Shown: piece after piece, positions 44,688 to 53,084 of the stretch
How the letters are laid out: every line of letters begins with the position of its first letter
Position numbering within the stretch: position 1 is the first letter of the stretch
Assembly: GCF_000160115.1 (NCBI RefSeq)
Contig: NZ_GG665866.1
Location: 496,001-560,000, forward strand
Source of the DNA: Shuttleworthella satelles DSM 14600
GTDB lineage: Bacteria > Bacillota > Clostridia > Lachnospirales > Lachnospiraceae
DNA length: 64,000 bases
Direction of reading: 5' to 3'
Position numbers and translations under genes: made by a program
The notes under the pieces: model-generated
What the model was told of the DNA's origin: nothing
Database searches by the model: none
Seen by the model: the letters and a program-made list of their open reading frames with translations, nothing else

Positions 44688-45755
44688 TCATGAGAAAAAA
44701 CGGATATTGGGCGACTGGTCGCCTTCGTGCATTTTGCGGCGACGAAGCTGGCCACAGGCGCCATCAATATCCCTTCCCATTTCTCTCCTAATAGTAACAT
44801 TTACGCCATATTTTTCAAGCTGTGTCCGAAAGGCCAGAAGAGCCCTTCTGTCAGACTGATGGAAATTGCGCTCCTTGATCGGATTGACCGGGATCAGGTT
44901 GACATGGCAGTTGAGATCTCCCAGAAGTCCGGCCAGACGGGCCGCGTCCTCCCTGGAATCATTGACTCCGGCCACCAGAGCGTACTCGAAGGTCAGGCGC
45001 CGTCCCGTCCTGCTGAAGTAATAGCGGCAGGCGTCCAGGATCTCTTTTAGATCGTAGCGCTCAGCAATGGGCATGAGCTTTCTTCTGGTCTCCTGCGAGG
45101 AGGCGTGCAGGGAAATAGCAAGCGTAATCGACAGGTTCAGATCTGCCAGCTCCCTGATCCGGGGAACAATCCCACAGGTAGAGACCGTGATATTTCTCTG
45201 GCTGATATTCAGACCATTTTCGTCTGAAACCAGCCCGATGAGCTTGACGACATTGTCAAAGTTATCCAGCGGCTCCCCGGTTCCCATGAGCACCAGATTG
45301 GAAACCCTCTCTTTGCTGTCCCGCTGAATCCGGTAGATCTGATCCAGCATTTCCGCGGGAGTCAGATTCCTGAGCCAGCCGTCAATGGTGGAGGCACAGA
45401 ATCTGCAGCCCATCCTGCATCCCACCTGTGAGGAAATGCACACGGAGTTGCCGTGATGATAGGGCATCAGAACACTCTCGACCATATTGCCATCAGACAG
45501 GGCAAAGAGGTACTTGCGGGTTCCGTCGAGCCTGGAAATCTGACAGTCCGCCTCTTGCAGAACAGTCAAATCAGCCTCTCTCATCAGGCGCCCCCGCAGA
45601 TCCCTGGAGAGGTTGCTCATCTCATCCCAGTCTGCCGCCTGTCTTCTGTGAATCCATTCGTAGAGCTGCCTTGCCCGGAATTTTTTCTCCCCCATCGCCT
45701 CGACATATGCGGTTAATTCCTCCAAATTCATGGACTTGATATCAATCCTTCGCAT
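44688..45755 (-). CDS. rlmN: 23S rRNA (A2503-C2)/tRNA methyltransferase RlmN
   Basis: A radical-SAM enzyme that methylates A2503 of 23S rRNA. It has the cluster motif CRMGCRFCAS, the resolving Cys in DIDGACGQL, and GTGEPLDNFDNV. The frame is open to 45866, but the start at 45755 (MRRIDIKSMNLEEL) fits family length (355). The upstream codons read as low-complexity, repeat-derived sequence. Confidence 0.95.
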   Translation of the reverse strand: MRRIDIKSMNLEELTAYVEAMGEKKFRARQLYEWIHRRQAADWDEMSNLSRDLRGRLMREADLTVLQEADCQISRLDGTRKYLFALSDGNMVESVLMPYHHGNSVCISSQVGCRMGCRFCASTIDGWLRNLTPAEMLDQIYRIQRDSKERVSNLVLMGTGEPLDNFDNVVKLIGLVSDENGLNISQRNITVSTCGIVPRIRELADLNLSITLAISLHASSQETRRKLMPIAERYDLKEILDACRYYFSRTGRRLTFEYALVAGVNDSREDAARLAGLLGDLNCHVNLIPVNPIKERNFHQSDRRALLAFRTQLEKYGVNVTIRREMGRDIDGACGQLRRRKMHEGDQSPNIRFFS

Positions 45756-45902
45756 TGCCCTACTCTCTTTCCTGCCTGCCGCGGATTCGCCTTTATTTTT
45801 TCTGACCCTCGTTGACCCGATACGCTCTTCCCTGCATGTCTCGGATTCGCCCGGTTCTCCCTTCATATTCTAATTGTCTGAGGGATATTGTCCCAAACAG
45901 GG

Positions 45903-46013
45903 TGCCTGTCGCGAACCTGCCGGCAGATGATTGCTCCGGGCAAAGTGCCTGTCCTAAACCAGCTGGCAAATGATTGTTCCGGACAGGACGCCTGTCACAA
46001 ACCTGCCGGCAGG
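45903..46013. repeat. 43-bp tandem repeat, about 2.6 copies
   Basis: Units starting TGCCTGTC lie at 45903 and 45946, with a third, shortened one from 45989 that runs into the rsmB stop. Each includes a GCCGGC or GCTGGC core followed by ATGATTG. It fills most of the rsmB-rlmN gap. Confidence 0.85.
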
Positions 46014-47303
46014 TCAGCCGCGGCTGAAAACGGAAATGAAAAAACCGTCCCTGCCCGAAGCGTCCGGCAGGATCTGCTCCTGAGAGATCAGATGAAAGTC
46101 GGGATTCTCCGCTAAAAAGCGCTCTGTATTCTCCTCATTCTCCTGCCCGGATATGGTGCAGGTGGAGTAGACCAGGCTTCCCTGCGCCTTCACATAATTT
46201 TTGACCACAGAGAGGATCTGCGTCTGCAGACCGGCCAGAGCGCTCAGATCCTTTGGCTGCAGACGATAGCGGATCTCCGGCTTTCTGCCGATGACGCCCA
46301 GACCGGAGCATGGCAGGTCGGCCAGCACGATGTCATAGGCCTCGTGACTGGCTGCGTCATCCACTCTCGCGTCAAAGACCTGGGCGGAAATATTGTCCAT
46401 CTGAGAGCGGGCAATGTTCTCGCGAATCCTCGCCACCTTGTCTTCCGTCAGGTCCCGCGCCAGAACTCTTCCCTCAGACCGATCCATACAGGCCAGCTTT
46501 TCGGCTATATGCAGACTCTTGCCGCCCGGAGCGGCGCAGACATCTAAAACCCTGCTTCCCCCGCGAACAGGCGCCCGCTCCGCCACCAGCATAGATGAGA
46601 GATCCTGCACATAGAAGAGGCCCTCCCGATAAGAAAGCAATTTCTTTATGGAGTCATAGCCGCTGATATAGAGGGCATAGTCAAGGTCTTCGGACCGGAG
46701 CACAGACACTCCTTCCCCCTCGAGCTTCTCAATCAGGTCTTCAACGGAGATCCGGGCCAGGTTGACTCGAATACAGGTTTTCCTGGGCGCAAGGAAGCTC
46801 TTGCATATGCTCTCGCATCCCTCCCGGCCGAATCGCTTACTCCACTCTTTCATCAGCCAGTCGGGCATGGAATAGCGGATGCCGGGCGACGCGTCTTTCA
46901 GAAGAGACAGGGCCTCCTGCCGATGTCTGGCGATATTGCGCAAAAGACCATTGACAAATCCCTTAAGAGGCCGATAGCGCCTGGCAATCAGTTTGACTGA
47001 CTCATTACAGGCCGCGGAATCAGGCACTGCGTCCATATAGAGAATCTGATAGAGGCCCATGCGCAGGCTGTTGCGGATCATGGGCTTCATCTTTTTCACC
47101 GGTGTCCTGGAATAGTGGTTCAAAATATAATCCAGGCTGATTTTGCGCTCGATAACCCCCACGGTAAGACGGCTGATGAAGGCCCTCTGCCGCTTATCCA
47201 AATAGGCGTATTTATCAAGAACTGCCTGCAGCAGGAGGTGGGAGTAGGCTCCCTCCTCTAAGACCGCAGACAGTATCTGAAGTACAATCTCTCTCTCATT
47301 CAT
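46014..47303 (-). CDS. rsmB: 16S rRNA (cytosine-967-C5)-methyltransferase RsmB
   Basis: The 429-residue product has an N-terminal NusB-like RNA-binding domain (about 1-135) and a Rossmann methyltransferase domain. The latter has VLDVCAAPGGKSLHIAE (SAM-binding), DLPCSGLGVIGRKPEIR and the catalytic cysteine in VYSTCTISGQENE. It follows fmt by 18 bases in the usual def-fmt-rsmB order. Confidence 0.96.
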   Translation of the reverse strand: MNEREIVLQILSAVLEEGAYSHLLLQAVLDKYAYLDKRQRAFISRLTVGVIERKISLDYILNHYSRTPVKKMKPMIRNSLRMGLYQILYMDAVPDSAACNESVKLIARRYRPLKGFVNGLLRNIARHRQEALSLLKDASPGIRYSMPDWLMKEWSKRFGREGCESICKSFLAPRKTCIRVNLARISVEDLIEKLEGEGVSVLRSEDLDYALYISGYDSIKKLLSYREGLFYVQDLSSMLVAERAPVRGGSRVLDVCAAPGGKSLHIAEKLACMDRSEGRVLARDLTEDKVARIRENIARSQMDNISAQVFDARVDDAASHEAYDIVLADLPCSGLGVIGRKPEIRYRLQPKDLSALAGLQTQILSVVKNYVKAQGSLVYSTCTISGQENEENTERFLAENPDFHLISQEQILPDASGRDGFFISVFSRG

Positions 47304-47321
47304 AATCGGAAATGCTCTCTC

Positions 47322-48344
47322 TCACTGTCCCAGGCTCTGGCCGACTTCCATCCTGTGTCCGCGGAGGAAATCAGCCGCAGGCATCATCTTTTTGCCGGCC
47401 TTCTGAAGCTCTTCAATCCGCAGGAGCCCCCTGCCGCACTTGACATAAATCGCATCATCCGTCAGGGCAAAAATTTTCCCGGGGCAGACGGCCGAAGACC
47501 CGATGGTACTGATCGCCTGCGGCACACGCGCGGCGTCCGGTCCCCTCCTGTCCTCTTCGTCGCGCGGATCCTCCGCCGACGGGCACTCGTCCTCCAGGAC
47601 TCCGGCTCTCCAGATCTTAAGGGTCTCTCCCTGATAGGAGGTAAAAGCTGAAGGCCAGGAGTTTAGCCCCCGGATCATGCGCTCCAGCTCCTCGGCGGGG
47701 CGGGAGAAGTCCAGTCGGCCCATGTCCTTTCGGATCATGCCGACATGACTGACCAGACCGGGATCCTGGGACCTGGGTTGAATCCTCCCCGCGTCCAGAT
47801 CCTCCAGAGTCCTGACGATCAACCCCCTGCTGACCGCGGCCAGGCGGGCAAAGAGAGAGGCACCCGTCTCATGGGGATCCAGGGGAATTTCCTCCTGCTC
47901 TAAAATATCTCCGTCATCCAGCCCCACCCCCATCTGCATGGTGGTCACTCCGCTCGTCGCGTCCCCGTTTAAGACGGCCCACTGGATGGGCGCCGCACCC
48001 CGATACCTGGGAAGCAGGGACGCGTGAACATTGACGCAGCCCAGACGTGGCATCTTGAGTATCTCCTCGGGAAGGATCTGACCAAAGGCAGCCACAACCG
48101 CGACATCTGCGGGATATTGCGCCAGCCTTGCGACGGCCTCCGCCCGGCGGATTTTTGCGGGCTGAAAAACTTCAATCCCATGCTCTGTCGCGTATTGCTT
48201 GACCTCCGGCGGAGTCAGGAGCTTCTTCCTCCCCCTGGGCTTATCCGGCTGGGTCACGACCAGAGAGATCTCATGTCCGGCCTCAAGCAGCGCATCCAGA
48301 ATCTCTACCGCGAAATCCGGTGTTCCCATAAAGACGATCTTCAT
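47322..48344 (-). CDS. fmt: Methionyl-tRNA formyltransferase
   Basis: It formylates initiator Met-tRNA. The 340-residue product shows FMGTPDFAVEILDALL, the catalytic loop NVHASLLPRYRGAAPIQWAV, and TTMQMGVGLDDGDIL. It is longer than the usual 310-320 residues by a Glu/Asp-rich segment (DECPSAEDPRDEEDRRGPD) in the C-terminal domain. Its ATG overlaps the def stop by 4 bases. Confidence 0.96.
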   Translation of the reverse strand: MKIVFMGTPDFAVEILDALLEAGHEISLVVTQPDKPRGRKKLLTPPEVKQYATEHGIEVFQPAKIRRAEAVARLAQYPADVAVVAAFGQILPEEILKMPRLGCVNVHASLLPRYRGAAPIQWAVLNGDATSGVTTMQMGVGLDDGDILEQEEIPLDPHETGASLFARLAAVSRGLIVRTLEDLDAGRIQPRSQDPGLVSHVGMIRKDMGRLDFSRPAEELERMIRGLNSWPSAFTSYQGETLKIWRAGVLEDECPSAEDPRDEEDRRGPDAARVPQAISTIGSSAVCPGKIFALTDDAIYVKCGRGLLRIEELQKAGKKMMPAADFLRGHRMEVGQSLGQ

Positions 48345-48823
48345 TCGATCTCCTCTTCCTCGTCGTATTTCACATCCATCAGAGGGCTCTCGGCGATCTC
48401 CGTGTACATGTGCCCGTCCAAATGATCCAGCTCATGGCAGATGGCTCTGGCTAAAAGACCGGTTCCCTCGACAGAAAATTCCTTCATATTCCGATCGAGC
48501 GCCCGCGCGATCACGTGCTCCGGACGGGTGACGATCGCGGCCTTGCCGGGGACAGACAGACAACCCTCCTCACCGATCTGCTCTCCGTCCTTCTCTGTAA
48601 TCTCGGGATTAACCATCACCAGAGGACCCTCGCCCACATCGATGACGACGATGCGGCGCAGCACGCCCACCTGGGGCGCGGCCAGCCCCACGCCATTGGC
48701 CTCATACATGGTCTCCAGCATGTCGTCGATCAGCTCCTGCTGCCGGTCAGACAGTTTGCTGACGGGCCTGCAGACCTTCTTTAATATAGGGTCTCCGTCT
48801 ATGCGAATTTCTCGAATAGCCAT
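48341..48823 (-). CDS. def: Peptide deformylase
   Basis: This metal enzyme removes formyl groups from new proteins. The 160-residue product has all three motifs: GVGLAAPQVG, EEGCLSVPG (metal Cys) and HELDHLDGHMY (metal His pair and catalytic Glu). It is coupled to fmt. Confidence 0.97.
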   Translation of the reverse strand: MAIREIRIDGDPILKKVCRPVSKLSDRQQELIDDMLETMYEANGVGLAAPQVGVLRRIVVIDVGEGPLVMVNPEITEKDGEQIGEEGCLSVPGKAAIVTRPEHVIARALDRNMKEFSVEGTGLLARAICHELDHLDGHMYTEIAESPLMDVKYDEEEEIE

Positions 48824-48921
48824 ACTTTTCTCTCCCGGATTATCTCTTTTGAATGGAGAATCCCTTCTCCAATTTCATATCTCTTATCATTTCTCTTATC
48901 ATTACGTATCATTGCCTGTCA

Positions 48922-51156
48922 TCAAAAGGCATTCATAGGGTCAAAGTCGAACCAGACATTGACTGCCCGCAGGGATCTGTCAGCCAGGAGGCGATCCTCA
49001 ATCCGGTTCTTGTCCGCGATCAGCAGGTCATAGTCCTCATCGCGGATATAAATAGCCTGCCTGTAGACGTCCGCAAGCTTTGCAATCCTTGCCTTGACCG
49101 GACCGTCAATCCTGCCCCCGGGTCGGGCCCTGCGAAGAAGCTCCGCAAAAAGAGCCGCCGCCGATTCCGCCGCCTGCTCTGAATCCGACATGATCTGAAC
49201 GACCAGCATATGGGCGGCAGGGGGATAAGACATCAGCGACCGATATGCCATTTCCTGATCATAGAAGCTCTCGTAATCCTGCCTTGCGGCATCCACGATC
49301 GCAAAATGCCCGGGCTGGTAGGTCTGAATGACCATCTTCCCTGGCCTGTCCCCCCGTCCGGCTCTCCCGGCAGCCTGGCAGAGGAGCTGAAAAGTCCGCT
49401 CTGCCCCGCGGAAGTCGCTGGAATTCAAGGACAGGTCCGCCGCCAGAGCAGCGACTAAGGTGACATTGGGAAAGTCGTGCCCCTTGACTATCATCTGAGT
49501 CCCGATCAGAATATCGGCCTCCTGATTGGCGAAGGCCCCAAGAATTCTCTGATATCCCCCCTTAGACCTGGTGGTGTCCGCATCCATGCGAAGAACTCTT
49601 GCCCCGGGGAAGGTCCGCCGGATGACCTCCTCAAACTTCTCTGTTCCGGCCCGCATCCCGCCAATGAATCTGGACCCGCATCTGGGGCAGGTCCTGGGGG
49701 CCGGCATGGAATAGCCGCAGTAGTGACAGCTCATACGCCCGTTCTTATGGAGTGTCAGGGCGACCTCACAGTGGGGACATTTTATCACAGAGCCGCAGGA
49801 GCGACAAGAAACGAAGCCGGCCATCCCCCTGCGGTTGATAAAGAGCATGATCTGTTCCTTCTTTTTAAGCCGGTCCTCGATCAGCTGTCCCAGACGGCGA
49901 CTGATCACAGACCGGTTTCCCTCCCTTAATTCCTCTCTTAAGTCCACAACCTGACAGTCAGGCAGGGCCCTGTTCTCGACGCGGGAGGGCAGGGACAGGA
50001 GGCTGTACTCTCCTCTCTTGGCCCTGGAAAATGCCTCCAGGGAAGGGGTTGCAGAACCCAGGACCACAGAGGCAGAAGACAGACGGGCCCTTTCTACGGC
50101 TGTCTCTCTGGCGTGATACTTGGGTACTGTCTCCGACTTATAAGAGTTCTCGTGCTCCTCGTCAATGACAATCAGCCCCAGATTGGGAAAAGGGGTAAAG
50201 AGGGCCGATCGGGGACCGACCATGATCCGGACCTTTTCCTCCTTGGCCCGTTCAAACTGATCGGACCGCTCACCCGCCGACATGCGGGAATTCAGGATGG
50301 AAACCTGGTCTCCAAAACGGGAGTAGAAGCGCATGACCGTCTGATAGGTCAGGGAGATCTCTGGGATCAAAACGATCGCCTCTTTCCCCTGGGAGAGGAC
50401 CTTGGCGATCATCTCCATGTAGACCTGGGTCTTGCCGCTCCCCGTGACGCCATAGAGCAGATAGGTCCCCCGCCTGCCCAGGTCCCAGTCAGCAGCAAAA
50501 GCCTGAAAGGCCTGCTCCTGCTGCTCATTGAGCCAAATTCTCTTCTCACTCTTTTGCAGGGCCGCGAGGGGATTTCGCATACTGCGGAAGGACTCGACCG
50601 CAAGCCATCCCCTCTTCTCTAAGTCGCGGATGCTGGCGGACGGGATATTCAACTCCCCTGTGACCAGCTCCCAGGGCAGGCTCTGATCCTGAATCAGAGC
50701 CTCAAGAAGCCGCTCCTTTGCCACTGAGTGCCGCTTTCTCGCCCGCATACAGGCAAGCTCACCTCTGGCCTCCTCCGGGGGAAGAAGCAGTCGCAGGTTC
50801 TTCTTCTCTCTGGCGGCCGCCTTGACCTTGATGGGCAGGACCGTCTTCAAGGCCTGGTTTAAGGTGGATCCGTAGTGGTCCTTCATCCAGACCGCGAGGG
50901 AGATCAGCTGGGACTCGATGTCGATTGCATCCCTCACTGTCCCGTCAATGGGGCGAATCTTAGCTTCCTCCAGCTTCGCTTTTTCGGAGATGCCGATGAC
51001 ATAGCCCCTGATCTTGCGCCGGTCGGAACCGAAGGAGACCCTCACCCGGCTCCCGATGCGAATGCGATCCTCCAGCTCCGCGGGGATCCGGTACTGAAAG
51101 CTCTTATCCAGTTGTCCCCTGGAGATGTCGATGATGACATCCGCATACTTTGCCAT
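48922..51156 (-). CDS. priA: Primosomal protein N' (replication restart helicase)
   Basis: PriA recognises stalled forks and reloads the replicative helicase. The 744-residue product has an N-terminal DNA-binding domain and the helicase core with Walker A GVTGSGKTQVYME and DEEH box. Its zinc-binding segment has eight cysteines (CRSCGSVIKCPHC, CHYCGYSMPAPRTCPRCGS). Helicase motifs GTQMIVKGHDFPNV and QAAGRAGRG are present. Confidence 0.97.
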   Translation of the reverse strand: MAKYADVIIDISRGQLDKSFQYRIPAELEDRIRIGSRVRVSFGSDRRKIRGYVIGISEKAKLEEAKIRPIDGTVRDAIDIESQLISLAVWMKDHYGSTLNQALKTVLPIKVKAAAREKKNLRLLLPPEEARGELACMRARKRHSVAKERLLEALIQDQSLPWELVTGELNIPSASIRDLEKRGWLAVESFRSMRNPLAALQKSEKRIWLNEQQEQAFQAFAADWDLGRRGTYLLYGVTGSGKTQVYMEMIAKVLSQGKEAIVLIPEISLTYQTVMRFYSRFGDQVSILNSRMSAGERSDQFERAKEEKVRIMVGPRSALFTPFPNLGLIVIDEEHENSYKSETVPKYHARETAVERARLSSASVVLGSATPSLEAFSRAKRGEYSLLSLPSRVENRALPDCQVVDLREELREGNRSVISRRLGQLIEDRLKKKEQIMLFINRRGMAGFVSCRSCGSVIKCPHCEVALTLHKNGRMSCHYCGYSMPAPRTCPRCGSRFIGGMRAGTEKFEEVIRRTFPGARVLRMDADTTRSKGGYQRILGAFANQEADILIGTQMIVKGHDFPNVTLVAALAADLSLNSSDFRGAERTFQLLCQAAGRAGRGDRPGKMVIQTYQPGHFAIVDAARQDYESFYDQEMAYRSLMSYPPAAHMLVVQIMSDSEQAAESAAALFAELLRRARPGGRIDGPVKARIAKLADVYRQAIYIRDEDYDLLIADKNRIEDRLLADRSLRAVNVWFDFDPMNAF

Positions 51157-51178
51157 AGAAGACCTCTTGCATGTGAAA

Positions 51179-51225
51179 GGGATTCGCCCGATTCCAATTG
51201 TCCCGACTCAGGACAATCGAATCCC
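51179..51225 (-). terminator. Hairpin after pyrI
   Basis: Nested arms GGGATTCG/CGAATCCC and TTGTCC/GGACAA form a long stem, followed on the minus strand by TTTCAC. A weak terminator or processing hairpin between pyrI and priA. Confidence 0.45.
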
Positions 51226-51231
51226 TGCGGA

Positions 51232-51275
51232 ACATATGCCTCACCGCCGCATCACATATGCCTCACTGTCGCATC
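51232..51275. repeat. 22-bp direct repeat, two copies
   Basis: Units ACATATGCCTCAC-CGCATC at 51232 and 51254 differ at two or three positions. They lie between pyrI and priA. Confidence 0.8.
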
Positions 51276-51292
51276 CTGAACAATTTCCGAAC

Positions 51293-51733
51293 TTATCTCT
51301 TGTGATCGCCCCGCTTGTACTGCTCCTCACAGTACTTGCAGCGGTAGACCTCATTCTCCTCATCCGTCAACAGAAAGATCTGATCCAATTCCTGCTCAAT
51401 GGAGGAGATGCAGCGGGGATTCTTACAGCGAATGACATTCTTAATCCGCTTCGGCAGACGCAGCTTTCGCTTCTCGCAGATCTGATTGTCTTTGATGACA
51501 TTGACCGTGATGTTGTGGTCGATGAAGCCCAGGACATCCAGATCAATGGCGTCGATAGGGCACTCCACCTTGAGCATATCCTTGCGGCCCATCTTATTGG
51601 ATCTGGCATTCATGATCATGGCCACGGTGCAGTCCCTGTCCGCAAGTCCCAGGTCGTTGTAGATGCGCATGCTCATACCGGCCTTGATGTGGTCTAAGAC
51701 AAAGCCCTCCTGAATTCCGCTGATGTTAAGCAT
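51293..51733 (-). CDS. pyrI: Aspartate carbamoyltransferase regulatory subunit
   Basis: PyrI binds nucleotides and controls PyrB. The 146-residue product has the allosteric domain ([18 protein letters not shown]) and a C-terminal zinc domain with four cysteines (CKNPRC, CKYC). GGAGG lies 6 bases before the ATG at 51733, inside the end of pyrB (8-base overlap). The longer frame to 51925 is only the pyrB tail read in another frame. Confidence 0.96.
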   Translation of the reverse strand: MLNISGIQEGFVLDHIKAGMSMRIYNDLGLADRDCTVAMIMNARSNKMGRKDMLKVECPIDAIDLDVLGFIDHNITVNVIKDNQICEKRKLRLPKRIKNVIRCKNPRCISSIEQELDQIFLLTDEENEVYRCKYCEEQYKRGDHKR

Positions 51734-52838
51734 TGGTCGCCTCCTTTTCGCTCCTTGTGTCATCGGCTCGCTCAGATCCCGGGCAAGTCTCCCCGGCACA
51801 TCCCCGGCCCGGCTGGCCCTCGAAAGGCCTGTCCGCGGCAGTGCTGCCGGCCGAATCAGAAGTGACCGGCTCCATCTCTCCGAGGACGTCTGACTTTCCC
51901 AGGCGCTCTGTCTGTCCAAGGACATCGGACTTCCCCAACAGAGAGAGAATCAGTGCCTGGCGAATATAGCGTCCGCACTCGACCTGGCGGAAGTAGGCAG
52001 CTCTCGGGTCCTGATCCACCTCAACGGAGATCTCATTGACACGGGGCAGGGGATGAAGAACGAACATATCCTTTCTGGCCCTTTTCATCTTCTCCGGGGT
52101 CAGGATGTAGAAGTCCTTCATGCGCAGGTAGTCCTCCTCATTGAAGAAGCGCTCCTTCTGCACCCTGGTCATGTAGAGAATATCCAGTTCCGGCATCAGT
52201 TCATCCAGGCTGACCACCTCCCGATAGGGAATGTGATTGGCCTCCAGGACATCCTCCCGGATGTAGCCGGGCACGCGCAGCTCCGGCGGTGAGATGAGCA
52301 CGAAGGAAATGCCCTCGTAGCGGGACATGGCCGTGATCAGAGAGTGGACCGTGCGGCCGAACTTGAGGTCCCCGCAGAGGCCGACCACAATATGATCGAT
52401 ACTGCCCCTGAGCGTATGGATGGTAAAGAGATCTGTCAAAGTCTGGGTGGGGTGCTGGTGTCCCCCGTCACCGGCATTAATCACCGGAATCTCTGAGTGG
52501 AGACTGGCCACCAGAGGAGCTCCTTCCTTGGGATGGCGCATGGCGCAGATATCCGCGAAGGAAGAGATGACCCGGATGGTATCGGCTACGGACTCTCCCT
52601 TGGCCGCGGAGGAGGAGTTGGCAGAAGCGAAGCCCAGGGTCTTGCCCCCCAGGTGCAGCATGGCCGATTCAAAGGAGAGACGGGTTCTGGTGGACGGCTC
52701 ATAGAAGCAGGTCGCCAGGATTTTCCCCTCCAGGCTGTGGGCGTATCGGTCTGGATCCGCCTTCATGTCCGCCGCCAGATCCATCAGCCGATTGATCTCC
52801 TCTACTGACAGATCCATGGGGCTCATCAGATGTCGCAT
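51726..52838 (-). CDS. pyrB: Aspartate carbamoyltransferase catalytic subunit with a C-terminal tail
   Basis: It joins carbamoyl phosphate to aspartate in pyrimidine synthesis. From the ATG at 52838, behind AAAGGAGGT, it is 370 residues. Catalytic motifs are [13 protein letters not shown] (STRTR at 49-53), the [11 protein letters not shown] stretch at 126-136 and HPLPRVNEI (262-270). The normal enzyme ends near residue 302; here a 68-residue tail follows. The tail begins with a 12-residue duplication ([12 protein letters not shown] / [12 protein letters not shown]) and continues as polar low-complexity sequence that overlaps the pyrI start. Confidence 0.95.
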   Translation of the reverse strand: MRHLMSPMDLSVEEINRLMDLAADMKADPDRYAHSLEGKILATCFYEPSTRTRLSFESAMLHLGGKTLGFASANSSSAAKGESVADTIRVISSFADICAMRHPKEGAPLVASLHSEIPVINAGDGGHQHPTQTLTDLFTIHTLRGSIDHIVVGLCGDLKFGRTVHSLITAMSRYEGISFVLISPPELRVPGYIREDVLEANHIPYREVVSLDELMPELDILYMTRVQKERFFNEEDYLRMKDFYILTPEKMKRARKDMFVLHPLPRVNEISVEVDQDPRAAYFRQVECGRYIRQALILSLLGKSDVLGQTERLGKSDVLGEMEPVTSDSAGSTAADRPFEGQPGRGCAGETCPGSERADDTRSEKEATNA

Positions 52839-52947
52839 GGCTACCTCCTTTGGTGCTGTGTCCCTGTCCGGGGCCTCTTGCGTCTGATAAAGAAGGGGGA
52901 GAGACTCGTCCGGTCCCGCCCCCATCTTCGACACATTCCTGTCAGTT

Positions 52948-52976
52948 ATTCTACTTCAAAGTCAGCCTGCGTTCAA
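52948..52976 (-). promoter_or_regulatory. pyrB promoter
   Basis: Minus strand TTGAAC (52976-52971), a 17-base spacer, TAGAAT (52953-52948), about 110 bases before the pyrB ATG. No PyrR attenuator fold was recognised in the leader. Confidence 0.6.
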
Positions 52977-53021
52977 TCCAAGCTGTAAGATCTCTATCTT
53001 GCGCCCGCCTCTGTATCGAAA

Positions 53022-53051
53022 CAGAGCGGATTCCCGCAGGAACCCGCCCTG
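53022..53051 (-). terminator. Terminator after the adhesin gene
   Basis: Minus strand CAGGGCGGGTTCC / GGGAATCCGCTCTG hairpin with a 3-base loop followed by TTTC. Confidence 0.75.
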
Positions 53052-53084
53052 TTCATCAACTTAGCAATCAGATCAAAATGGAAG

